Shown here: positions 7,863-15,124 of the stretch, piece after piece
Numbering within the stretch: position 1 is the stretch's first letter
Layout of the letters: each line of letters opens with the position of its first letter
Made by a program: the position numbers and the translations under genes
Assembly: GCA_049974865.1 (NCBI GenBank)
Contig: JBNGCX010000068.1
Location: 1 to 19,895 of the forward strand
DNA: 19,895 bases
Direction: 5' to 3'
Origin: JAGSOU01 sp049974865
GTDB taxonomy: Bacteria > Pseudomonadota > Alphaproteobacteria > Rhodobacterales > Rhodobacteraceae
Notes under the pieces: model-generated
Database searches by the model: none
Seen by the model: the letters and a program-made list of their open reading frames with translations, nothing else
What the model was told of the DNA's origin: nothing

Positions 7863-8466
7863 AGCGCAGCTCGCGCGTGGCGGCGCCGGCCGCGTGGGCC
7901 GAGGCGCCCGCGTCGCCCGTCAGCGACCGGACGGCGTCCCATCCCGACGCCGAGATGTCGCCGATCTGGCCCGAGAAGACCGCCCCGAGGGCGATCCCCA
8001 CCACGAGCAGCACGGCGGCGCCGAGCTTGCGGCCCGGGCGCGGGCCCGCGGCGACCACGCGTCTTTCCACGCTTTCCTCGACCATCCGCTTGAGCAGCGG
8101 CTCAAGCTCGATCCGCAACGCGCTGTCCATGCTGTTCACCGCGTGTTCGACCGAGTCGAGCCGTTCGCCCAGCTTCTTGCGGTCCAGTTCGGTCTTCTTG
8201 GCCTGGGCTTCGTTCAGCCCCTCGCCCAGCGAGGTGATCGTCGCCACCAGCCGCTTGTGCAGTTCGACCAGGTCGCGCCGCTGCGCCAGCGCCTGGTCGC
8301 CCGAGGACAGCACCCTGTGCAGGATCTCGGCATTGGCGTGGAGCTCGTCCGCGACCTTGCGCGACGCGGTGACCTTGCCCGAGGTCGCCTCGGTCTTGCG
8401 GCCGTTCACCTTGGCCTCCGGCGCGGGAGGGCCCTGGTATTCGGATTGAGGATTGACCTTGTTCAT
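7861..8466 (-). CDS. Small coiled-coil, single-pass membrane protein of unknown function
   Basis: 201-residue protein that I do not recognise as a named family. Residues 1-35 are polar and probably disordered. Residues about 36-135 form a long amphipathic, charged helical stretch (for example LHKRLVATITSLGEGLNEAQ) likely to be coiled coil. A basic RPGRK turn is followed by one membrane helix (about 147-166, AAVLLVVGIALGAVF), and a short tail of about 35 residues (GASAHAAGAATRELR) ends the protein. The start at 8466 has GGGAGG 9 bases upstream and shares an ATGA with the stop of the regulator gene at 8463, so the two are coupled. Its place between a regulator and the exporter suggests an accessory or sensor role in secretion. 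This is inference. A longer frame reaching 9030 upstream is only the shadow of the regulator gene. Confidence 0.75.
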   Translation of the reverse strand: MNKVNPQSEYQGPPAPEAKVNGRKTEATSGKVTASRKVADELHANAEILHRVLSSGDQALAQRRDLVELHKRLVATITSLGEGLNEAQAKKTELDRKKLGERLDSVEHAVNSMDSALRIELEPLLKRMVEESVERRVVAAGPRPGRKLGAAVLLVVGIALGAVFSGQIGDISASGWDAVRSLTGDAGASAHAAGAATRELR

Positions 8467-9506
8467 GATGCTCGCCTCCCGTGGGCTTGCCAGGTTAACA
8501 GTTGGGCCATCTCGGCGCGGCACTTGACGTTGAGCTTGCTCATTGCGCGCTTGGCATAGGTCGAGAAGGTTTGCTCTTTCAGGCCGGCGATTTCCGCCGC
8601 GTCCCGGTTCGAGATCCCGAGCTGGAGCAGCCCGGCGACCCGGGCCTCGGACTGGGTCAGGCCCATTTGCCGGGCCAGCATCTCGATCCGCTTGCGTTCC
8701 GGCGGGATGGGCAGGGTGACGAGCACGAGGCCCGTCGCCTCGCCGTTCGGCGCGAAGCGCGACAGCGTCACCGGCACCCGCCGGCCGGTCTTGATCCCCT
8801 CGAGGAAGACGACCGTGTCCGCCGCGCCGGGCTCGGAGGCCGCGCAGTCGGCGATCGCGTCGCGCAGCAGCTTGCTGTCCGCCTCGCGGGCGGCGCAGAG
8901 CGCGTTGCACCGGCTGCGCAGGATCCGCGTTTCCTCCAGCAGGTCCTTGGCCGCCGAGTTGAGGCGCAGCACCTCGCCCTTGGCGTTCACCGCCATCACC
9001 GCGACGTCGATCTTCTGCGAGATCATCCACAGCAGCGCGTCATCGCCGACGCGGGTCGCGCTCTGCCGGGCCTCGGTCACGCAATCCTGCCGGAAGACCG
9101 GCCAGATCGTCCGCAGGACATCCCGGGCCTGGCGCAGCGAACCGGTGTTTCCGACACGCAGCAGCAGTTCGTCCACGACACCCGAGTCGAAGACGCAGCG
9201 GAACACGACCCAGCGGCCCGGCTGGTCCGCCTGGGCCGAATAGCTGTTCAGGGCAGCCAGTTCCTCGACGCTCGGGTGGCGGGCCTTGAAGCCGCGCATG
9301 ATGCCCGGTGCCATGTCCAGCGCCGCGGCCGGCGCGGCGCCGGTCCTTCGCCCTTCTGGCTGCGCGACCGAACCGATCAGCAGGCCGACGCCGCCCGTGT
9401 CGAGATGCGCCAGGCCGATGCCGGTCAATCCGGAAACCGTTTTCCTGAAGGTAGCTGAATACGCGACATTGGACGCTTGGAACGACGTTCCACGAACAAA
9501 TCCCAT
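8463..9506 (-). CDS. LuxR-family transcription regulator with PAS-like domain
   Basis: Regulator of 347 residues. The C-terminal part (about 280-340, MGLTQSEARVAGLLQLGISN onward to the STYAKRAMSKLNVKCRAEM stretch) is a LuxR/GerE-type helix-turn-helix for DNA binding. Residues about 165-265 (VAVMAVNAKGEVLRLNSAAKDLL) have the pattern of a PAS sensor domain. The N-terminal 160 residues are an unassigned input region. I prefer the ATG at 9506, which has a GGGGGG stretch about 7 bases upstream; a GTG at 9533 is the alternative and lacks a ribosome site. It is the first gene of the secretion operon and overlaps the next gene by ATGA, so it probably controls the exporter and perhaps itself. It is transcribed divergently from the regulator at 10020, across a long intergenic region. 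Confidence 0.85.
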   Translation of the reverse strand: MGFVRGTSFQASNVAYSATFRKTVSGLTGIGLAHLDTGGVGLLIGSVAQPEGRRTGAAPAAALDMAPGIMRGFKARHPSVEELAALNSYSAQADQPGRWVVFRCVFDSGVVDELLLRVGNTGSLRQARDVLRTIWPVFRQDCVTEARQSATRVGDDALLWMISQKIDVAVMAVNAKGEVLRLNSAAKDLLEETRILRSRCNALCAAREADSKLLRDAIADCAASEPGAADTVVFLEGIKTGRRVPVTLSRFAPNGEATGLVLVTLPIPPERKRIEMLARQMGLTQSEARVAGLLQLGISNRDAAEIAGLKEQTFSTYAKRAMSKLNVKCRAEMAQLLTWQAHGRRAS

Positions 9507-9574
9507 CACTTTGCCCCCCGGTAGAAAAATCACTCAAAAAGAAATGATTACCGAGAGTAAATTATCATAAGGAG

Positions 9575-9599
9575 AGCGCATTTCACTTGCGCTGAAGTG
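9575..9599. promoter_or_regulatory. Overlapping palindromes, candidate operator
   Basis: AGCGCA at 9575-9580 pairs with TGCGCT at 9588-9593. The second half overlaps another inverted repeat, CACTT at 9584-9588 with AAGTG at 9595-9599. The site lies about 70-95 bases before the minus-strand regulator start. It could be a binding site for one of the two LuxR-type proteins. No known consensus is matched. Confidence 0.3.
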
Positions 9600-9847
9600 C
9601 TATCACCAAAGGGGTAGGGGACGGTCATCGGGGGTATGAGGGATATGTCGCATGGGCTGGGTTGCCCGAAAGTGGTATCGATTCGGTGGTAATTTTTCCG
9701 CCAAAGATTGCATTTTAATTAGATTCTACAATCCAAGGATGCACCCACAGACCGTTGACCACGCGGAAACAGACTGTGTCCGCGTGCCTTGCGACGGCTT
9801 GAAGCGCCGCTTTTTCAACAGCTTGACGCCAAGAGCTGTCCGCGCTC

Positions 9848-9880
9848 ACACCTGCCGACACCTGCCGAAAGGAGGTGTCG
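9848..9880 (+). other. Tandem 10-base repeat leading into a GAAA-loop hairpin
   Basis: ACACCTGCCG occurs twice in tandem (9848-9857 and 9858-9867). The second copy forms the left arm of a hairpin: CGACACCT pairs with AGGTGTCG, and a CC/GG extension is capped by a GAAA tetraloop, with one bulged G. GCTTTTCCC follows about 8 bases later. It could be a weak terminator, part of a small RNA or an mRNA leader element. Confidence 0.4.
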
Positions 9881-10019
9881 AGGCGTAGCTTTTCCCTAAT
9901 GGGTTAACAATTTGGTAAGATTGTGGCGTCGAATCGGCGTTTTTTTGGCCCTTCGGGGCGTTTACCTGCTCATTTTTTTACGCGCCCGAATTTATGGTTG
10001 TGAGTGTGAGGTTTCCGAG

Positions 10020-10652
10020 ATGTCAATTATTGTCGTCAGTCCGAATGCCATGTTTCGCGACATGCTCTCGGCCACCTGCGAAGCGGACGGTTTCGATGTC
10101 CGGCTCGTCTGCGCCTCTCTGGACGGAATTCCCGCGTCGGATGAAGACGATATCCTGTTGATGCACGCCGCCGAGGTCTCGGCGGAGTGCGTCGCCGAGA
10201 TCCAGCTGTTCCGCCAGCGGCACCCGGAAGGGCACATCATCCTGCTGGCGCCGATGGGCGCCGAGCCGCCGGCCGAGCTCCGCGATCTGGTGAACGTGAT
10301 CTTCTCGGACAACCATTCCGCCAAGGCCCTGGTGGGCGTGCTGACCATGATCGGCGAAGGTTTCCGGGTGTCGCCGGCCGGCGAGGAACCCGCCCGGCCG
10401 AAGTCCCTGCCCGAGGTGGCGAAGCTGCACCAGGAAAAGCTGCACGCCCCCGATGCCGCGACGGGGGCGCTTTCGGCCCGCGAGACGACGATCCTGGCCC
10501 GGTTGCGCGACGCCAGGACCAACAAGGACATCGCCAATGAACTGGGCATTTGCGAGGGCACGGTAAAGGTGCATCTGCGCGCCTGTTACAGGAAAATCGG
10601 GGTGCGCAACCGGACGCAGGCGGCGATCTTGGCGACCCAGCACCTGTCCTGA
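10020..10652 (+). CDS. NarL/LuxR-type regulator with degenerate receiver domain
   Basis: Orphan two-domain regulator of 210 residues. Residues 1-118 follow the receiver fold (SIIVVSPNAMFRDML at the start). But the strand that should end in the phospho-acceptor Asp reads DDILLMHAAE, with Met48/His49 in place of Asp. The conserved Lys near the end of the domain is also missing (VIFSDNHS). Phosphorylation is therefore unlikely. Residues about 150-205 (LSARETTILARL... NKDIANELG... TVKVHLRACYRKIGV) are a complete GerE-type DNA-binding domain. I start it at 10020, where GAGG lies 8 bases upstream; longer starts lie in the AT-rich intergenic sequence. It is directly upstream of the VWA-RTX gene on the same strand and is a good candidate to control it, the divergent secretion operon, or both. 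No partner kinase is present. Confidence 0.85.
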   Translation: MSIIVVSPNAMFRDMLSATCEADGFDVRLVCASLDGIPASDEDDILLMHAAEVSAECVAEIQLFRQRHPEGHIILLAPMGAEPPAELRDLVNVIFSDNHSAKALVGVLTMIGEGFRVSPAGEEPARPKSLPEVAKLHQEKLHAPDAATGALSARETTILARLRDARTNKDIANELGICEGTVKVHLRACYRKIGVRNRTQAAILATQHLS

Positions 10653-10706
10653 CCGGAACGGATGCGCCGCCCTTTCGTTTTCCGGGCGCCCGCGCGGGGT
10701 GCGTCC

Positions 10707-10720
10707 TTGACACACGTCAA
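10707..10720 (+). promoter_or_regulatory. Fnr/Crp-family binding site upstream of the VWA-RTX gene
   Basis: The perfect palindrome TTGACACACGTCAA matches the TTGA-N6-TCAA pattern recognised by FnrL and related Fnr/Dnr regulators of Rhodobacterales. A TGTCAT hexamer at 10742-10747 is a plausible -10 box. With a start point near 10754 the palindrome is centred close to -41, the usual place for activation by this family. The target would be the RTX gene at 10805. It lies about 55 bases after the preceding stop codon. The match is seen; activity is inferred. Confidence 0.5.
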
Positions 10721-10804
10721 TGTGAAATCCAATGTGCCGTCTGTCATTCGAGGGCCGCGCCCGTGCCGGGCTGCCAGCAAGATTTTTTTTGAAGAGGTGC
10801 AACA

Positions 10805-12715
10805 ATGGCGACTTTCAGTGGAAACAACGCCCGCAACATCATTTTCGGTACACGTTACGACGACCGGATTTTCGGTGCCGGGGGAAATGACGTTCTGGAT
10901 GGCAATTCCGGTTTCGACCGTATCTTCGGCGGGCTTGGGGCGGACATCATCCAGGGCGGCGACGACCCGGATTACGTCCACGGCGGGCCCGGCAACGACA
11001 TCATCGTCGCCGGCACCGGCAGCGACACCGTCTATGGCGACGACCGCGGATCGGGGGGCGGCACCACGGCGAACGTGACGACCTCCAACACCACGACGAT
11101 TCCCGGCACCGGCCAGGATTTCTCGATCAGCCTGACCGCGCCGGATGCGTCGAACGCCTCGTCCTACGGGATCAGCGGCTTCGTCAGCGCCGGGGCCGTG
11201 ACCAGCAGCCAGGTCAACATCGCCCTGGCCGTGGACGTCTCGGGCAGCACCGGCGGCACCTACAGCGGCACGCCCGTGGGTGACGTGAACGGCAACGGCA
11301 CGGCCAACGAGATCATCGACGGCGAGATCGCCGGCGCGCTGGCGCTGATGGCCTCGGTCCGGGCGGCGGGGTTCGGCAGCGCCACCGTCAACCTGATCAC
11401 CTTTGACAGCAGCGTGCAGCAATCGGTGGTTCTGCGCGCCAATGCCGATGCCAACAACAACGGCGTCCCGGACATCAACGAGGCGCTGCGCGGCCTGACC
11501 GCCATCGGCGGCACCGATTTCGAGCCGCCCCTGCAGGAGGCGATCAGCTTCTTCAACAGCCGCAGCAGCGGGCAGAACTATGTGTTCTTCCTGTCCGACG
11601 GGGCGCCGTTCAGCACCACCAACTATTCCGACGAGGTCAACACGCTGATCAATCCCTCGGGCATCGACGCCACGATCCGAGCCTTCCCGATCGGCAGCAA
11701 TTCCAGTCCGCAGTCGCTGGACCTGCTGGATGACGGCGTGGACAACGACTCGGCGCCGCAGATCACCGACCCCGGCGCGCTGAGCGCGGCGATCACCGGC
11801 GGCGGCATCAGCCCGGCGGACGTGCAGGAAGTGCGGATATCCGTCGACGGCTCGCGTGTGGCGACCATCCCCTCCGGGGCGCTGACCGACACGCCCTTCG
11901 GCCTGCGCTACAACGTCAACCTGACCGGCCTGAGCACCACCAACCCCGAGAATGTCCGGGTGGTAGCCGTGGCCAGCGACCCCGCGTCGACGCGGGTGGT
12001 GACCAAACAGGTGGTCGAGAACCTCTCCACGGACGGCAATGACAAGATCTTCGGCGGCACCGGGTCGGACCTGCTGTTCGGCGAGGGCGGCGAGGACGTG
12101 ATCTTCGGCGGCGAGGGCAATGACCGGATCGAGGGCAACGTCGGCGCGGACACGCTGTTCGGCGGCGACGGCAACGACACCGTGGCGGGCGGAATCAACC
12201 CCGACCAGGTCTTCGGCGGCATCGGCAATGACCGGCTGTTCGGCGGCGGCGCTAACGACCGGCTCTATGGCGGGATCGGCGACGACTATGCCATCGGCCA
12301 CACCAATGACGACATCATCTTCGGCGGTGACGGCAACGACACCCTGCTGGGCGCCGCGGGCCGCGACGCGCTGTTCGGGGGCAACGGGGCCGACCGGCTC
12401 TATGGCGGGACGCTGGCCGATACCCTGATCGGCGGCGGCGGCCGCGACACGGTGACCGGCGGCGGTGGCCCTGACACCTTTGCCTTCGCCAACAACCACG
12501 ACCGGATGGTGGTGACCGATTTCACCAACAACATCGATACGATCCGTCTGAACGACAACCTGTGGTCCGGTTCGCTGACCGCGTCGCAGGTGGTCTCCAG
12601 CTTCGCCACGGTCGTCGGCGGCAATGCCGTGTTCGACTTCGGCGGCGGCGATATCCTGACGTTGCAGGGGGTTAGCAACCTCTCCATCCTGGCCGACGAC
12701 ATATCCATCATCTGA
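10805..12715 (+). CDS. RTX protein with internal von Willebrand A domain, type I secretion substrate
   Basis: Secreted Ca2+-binding protein of 636 residues with no Sec signal. A first RTX block (residues about 8-80, for example FGAGGNDVLDGNSGFD) is followed by a von Willebrand A domain (about 136-335). It has the metal-binding MIDAS motif DVSGS (144-148), Thr237 in GGTDF and Asp265 in LSDGAP. Two acidic calcium-loop-like segments lie within it, GDVNGNGTANEIIDGE (159-174) and DANNNGVPDINE (215-226). Residues about 340-405 look like a beta-sandwich linker. A second RTX block (about 408-560) and a C-terminal domain ending ADDISII follow; the tail fits PrtD-type exporters. A GAGGTG ribosome site precedes the ATG. 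VWA domains bind protein or sugar partners, so an adhesin or matrix role is likely. It is monocistronic: Fnr-type site upstream, strong terminator after. Confidence 0.93.
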   Translation: MATFSGNNARNIIFGTRYDDRIFGAGGNDVLDGNSGFDRIFGGLGADIIQGGDDPDYVHGGPGNDIIVAGTGSDTVYGDDRGSGGGTTANVTTSNTTTIPGTGQDFSISLTAPDASNASSYGISGFVSAGAVTSSQVNIALAVDVSGSTGGTYSGTPVGDVNGNGTANEIIDGEIAGALALMASVRAAGFGSATVNLITFDSSVQQSVVLRANADANNNGVPDINEALRGLTAIGGTDFEPPLQEAISFFNSRSSGQNYVFFLSDGAPFSTTNYSDEVNTLINPSGIDATIRAFPIGSNSSPQSLDLLDDGVDNDSAPQITDPGALSAAITGGGISPADVQEVRISVDGSRVATIPSGALTDTPFGLRYNVNLTGLSTTNPENVRVVAVASDPASTRVVTKQVVENLSTDGNDKIFGGTGSDLLFGEGGEDVIFGGEGNDRIEGNVGADTLFGGDGNDTVAGGINPDQVFGGIGNDRLFGGGANDRLYGGIGDDYAIGHTNDDIIFGGDGNDTLLGAAGRDALFGGNGADRLYGGTLADTLIGGGGRDTVTGGGGPDTFAFANNHDRMVVTDFTNNIDTIRLNDNLWSGSLTASQVVSSFATVVGGNAVFDFGGGDILTLQGVSNLSILADDISII

Positions 12716-12753
12716 TCGCCCTGCCGGCCCGCCCGGCAAAGGCGCAGACCACC

Positions 12754-12781
12754 AAAGGCCCCCTGCCCGGGGGCCTTTTTT
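12754..12781 (+). terminator. Rho-independent terminator after VWA-RTX gene
   Basis: AAAGGCCCCC pairs with GGGGGCCTTT around TGCCC, and the stem runs into six T residues. It is 38 bases past the stop codon of the VWA-RTX gene and separates it from the sulfotransferase genes. Confidence 0.9.
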
Positions 12782-12933
12782 CATGGGCGGGGCGGCGCCG
12801 GGCCGGGGCGCAGATGAGTTGCCTTTCACGGCCACTCTGGCTAAGAGCTTTGCAGGGGCGTTTCGGCATCGGGAGGTCTCGGAGCGACCATTTCGACGCG
12901 CCAATCGAGCAAAGAAATAACAAGGACATTTCC

Positions 12934-13962
12934 GTGAAACTTGTCTGCCATATCGGGTCGCCCAAGACCGCCTCGACCTTTCTGCAGAACACCTTGGCCC
13001 TCAACCCCGACTGGCTGCGCGCGCATGGGGTGATGTATCCCGACCTGCTGGCGCCCGACGCCAACCACATCACGCTGTTCTACGCCGCAGCCAACTACAT
13101 CCACGATTTCGCGCGCGGCTACGGGCTGCACACGCAGGAGGACGTCGACAAATTCCGCGACAGGCTGTCCGAGACCATCGCGCGGCAGGTGGCCGAGGCG
13201 CCCGAGGGCGTTCACACCATGGTCATGTCGTCGGAAAACCTGGTGGCCAACCTGCGGGGCCGGGTCGGCGTCCAGAACCTGGCCGAGCTGCTGCGCCCGC
13301 ATTTCGACGACATCCGCATCGTGATCTACCTGCGCCGCCAGGACGACGCGATCCTGTCGATGTATGGCGAGTTCATGCGCCGCGGCTTCTCGGACGCCAC
13401 CTTCGAGCAGTTCATGGAGCGCGTGCTGGGCGGCGGGCCTGTGATGCCCTACCTGGCCTACGAGGACCTGTTGAAACAGTGGATCGCCGTCTTCGGCCGT
13501 AAGGCGATCACGGTGCGCCTGTTCGACCGCAAGCGGATGCGGGGCGGCGACATCCTGAGCGATTTCATGGCCCAGGTGCTGGGCGAGGTGCCGCAGGACA
13601 TCGCCGGGCTGACCCCCTCGCAGGAGGACAATATCGGCCTGTCGGCCCCGGCCCTGGAATTCCTGCGCCGGATGCAACCGCACCTGCCCTTCATCAAGGA
13701 CGGCAAGGTCAACCCGGTGCGCGCGCGGCTGCAAAAGCGGATCAACGAGCTGCCGTCCAAGCCCCGGCCGCGGATGACGGCAGAGCAGTCGCAGCGCGTC
13801 ATGGAGCATTTCCGGTCCTCCAACGAATGGCTGGGCAAGGCCTTCTTCCCCAAGCGGAAGGGGCCGATCTTCCCCGTCCGCACCGATCTGCCGGAGACCA
13901 GCAATCTCGGGCGCGTCACCCTGGTCCAATTCGCGAAATTTGCTGGAAGTCTGCTGGAATGA
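12934..13962 (+). CDS. Sulfotransferase-like protein
   Basis: Predicted cytoplasmic PAPS-dependent sulfotransferase of 342 residues, GC-rich. The start is the GTG at 12934, with AAGGA 7 bases upstream. The longer ATG start at 12814 would add about 40 residues of unlike sequence. The N-terminus (VKLVCHIGSPKTASTFLQ) is the phosphosulfate-binding loop of sulfotransferases (SPKTAST, 9-15), right after the first beta strand. A second strand (IVIYLRRQDDAILSMY, 129-144) matches the 3'-phosphate binding region with its Arg and Ser. The acceptor is not readable from sequence. Given the glycosyltransferases that follow, it probably sulfates a surface polysaccharide. The neighbour at 14000 has the same architecture but lower GC. 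The gene is the first of the cluster after a terminator. Confidence 0.8.
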   Translation: MKLVCHIGSPKTASTFLQNTLALNPDWLRAHGVMYPDLLAPDANHITLFYAAANYIHDFARGYGLHTQEDVDKFRDRLSETIARQVAEAPEGVHTMVMSSENLVANLRGRVGVQNLAELLRPHFDDIRIVIYLRRQDDAILSMYGEFMRRGFSDATFEQFMERVLGGGPVMPYLAYEDLLKQWIAVFGRKAITVRLFDRKRMRGGDILSDFMAQVLGEVPQDIAGLTPSQEDNIGLSAPALEFLRRMQPHLPFIKDGKVNPVRARLQKRINELPSKPRPRMTAEQSQRVMEHFRSSNEWLGKAFFPKRKGPIFPVRTDLPETSNLGRVTLVQFAKFAGSLLE

Positions 13963-13999
13963 CTTACCTGGCAAATGAAATGACAACGGGAAAAGTTGA

Positions 14000-15124
14000 A
14001 TGAAAACCGTAATTTACATAGGTCACCACAAGACGGGTTCCACGTCGCTTCAACAGTTCCTGGCCCAAAATTCCCTTCGTTTGTTGCAAAGCGGCATCCT
14101 GTATCCGGCGGTCGACGGTCGAGGTTTGTCCTATCAACTTCTCAAGGCAATAGGAGGCGGCGACCACGCATTGGACCTTCCGGTTGTCATTCGCGAGCCG
14201 CATAATGCTTTGGCTCAGAAGATGCTTGCGGAGGCTGCGCAAAAGTGGCGGCTTCCTGCCTACTATCGGCATTTGCCTCGCTCGGGTCATTTGATTCGGA
14301 TGATCCGCAGCCAGATCGACATTCTTGAGCCGAACGCGGTTTTACTGGTTTCTGAGGTGTTTTCCAATTTCAGCCAGTTCGCACCCGATCAAATCGAGCG
14401 GCTGCGAGATGCATTGGAGGATTCGGACGAGACGCAAATCTACATATGTTTGAGGCGGCCGGATGAATATCTTGTTTCTTGGCAAAATCAAAGGCTGAAA
14501 TTCGGCAACAGGCTGAAACCGCTACGCGCTGATGGTTTGGCGGGTTACTTCTCTTCGATTCATTTTGACTACGCATGGTGCCTCAAAGGGTGGGCCGAGT
14601 ACTTTTCTCGCGCGGAGTTGACCGTTCGGCGATACAGCGATGTTCGCGCCAATGGCGGGTCGGTCGAGGATTTCATGGTGCAGTCGGTGCTCGATTTCCC
14701 CGATGGCCTTATCCCGGCAAAAACGCTAAATCGGAGCATCCCTTACGCGATGATGGAAATTTCTCGCTTGTGCAACGATGCGCTGCCGCCGGCACAGGCG
14801 CGGTCGTTCCGGAATTCTCTGCTGACGCTTGTCGACGATCTCGAAGACGTTCCGCCGAACAAGGATGTTGAAATGTACGGCGCGGAAAACCGTGCAGCGC
14901 TTCTGGAACGGTTTGTCCCGATTCACGAGGAGCTGTCCCGAATTACTGGCGAGGATCCCTTCTTCCCGGATCTGGAGGACATCGCAGCGCCTCGCCCGAT
15001 CCCAGAACTGGAAGCGGTCGGTCGAATCCTTGCACAGTTGGATAAACCCCTCCTGAGACGCCACTTCGCACGGGCCGGCGTCGAATTCTTGATGGAACTT
15101 AAGCGGAGAGATGCCCTTGACTGA
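14000..15124 (+). CDS. Second sulfotransferase-like protein
   Basis: Predicted PAPS-dependent sulfotransferase of 374 residues. It opens MKTVIYIGHHKTGSTSLQ, where HHKTGST (9-15) is the phosphosulfate loop, and has the matching 3'-phosphate strand IYICLRRPDEYLVSW (147-161). Its first 40 residues align by eye with the gene at 12934 (shared IG..KT.ST.LQ and later YP), so the two are distant paralogues. Its base composition is clearly less GC-rich than both neighbours, with more A/T at third codon positions, which suggests it arrived separately. The ribosome site is weak (GGGAAAAG). Its last 14 bases overlap the start of the glycosyltransferase gene at 15111, so the two are now read as one unit. 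Acceptor unknown; a polysaccharide is likely from context. Confidence 0.78.
   Translation: MKTVIYIGHHKTGSTSLQQFLAQNSLRLLQSGILYPAVDGRGLSYQLLKAIGGGDHALDLPVVIREPHNALAQKMLAEAAQKWRLPAYYRHLPRSGHLIRMIRSQIDILEPNAVLLVSEVFSNFSQFAPDQIERLRDALEDSDETQIYICLRRPDEYLVSWQNQRLKFGNRLKPLRADGLAGYFSSIHFDYAWCLKGWAEYFSRAELTVRRYSDVRANGGSVEDFMVQSVLDFPDGLIPAKTLNRSIPYAMMEISRLCNDALPPAQARSFRNSLLTLVDDLEDVPPNKDVEMYGAENRAALLERFVPIHEELSRITGEDPFFPDLEDIAAPRPIPELEAVGRILAQLDKPLLRRHFARAGVEFLMELKRRDALD

Larger units (their letters stand above)
9507..10019. promoter_or_regulatory. Divergent regulatory region between two LuxR-type regulators
   Basis: About 510 bases, more AT-rich than its surroundings, separating two divergently transcribed regulators. 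It must hold promoters in both directions. Visible elements are overlapping palindromes at 9575-9599, a tandem 10-base repeat and a GAAA-loop hairpin at 9848-9880, a TTAA-N7-GTAA element at 9904-9918 and a GCCC-TTCG-GGGC mini-hairpin at 9948-9959. An open frame at 9652-9888 lacks a ribosome site and protein-like composition, and I do not call it a gene. Confidence 0.6.

Noticed and set aside
4847..8559. Long plus-strand open frames (520 and 841 residues) opposite the secretion genes
   Set aside because: They are shadows of GC-rich genes, with His/Gln/Arg/Asp-rich composition. The minus strand encodes clear ABC and HlyD proteins with all expected motifs.
9652..9888. 78-codon plus-strand open frame in the divergent regulatory region
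   Set aside because: It has no ribosome site, contains the hairpin at 9848-9880, and its residues do not look like a folded protein.
10586..12904. 772-residue minus-strand open frame opposite the VWA-RTX gene
   Set aside because: It is an antisense shadow. It runs across a terminator and two gene borders, and the plus strand has MIDAS and RTX motifs.
12814..12933. N-terminal extension of the first sulfotransferase
   Set aside because: The added residues are not protein-like for this family. The GTG at 12934 has a good ribosome site and places the phosphosulfate loop at the usual position.
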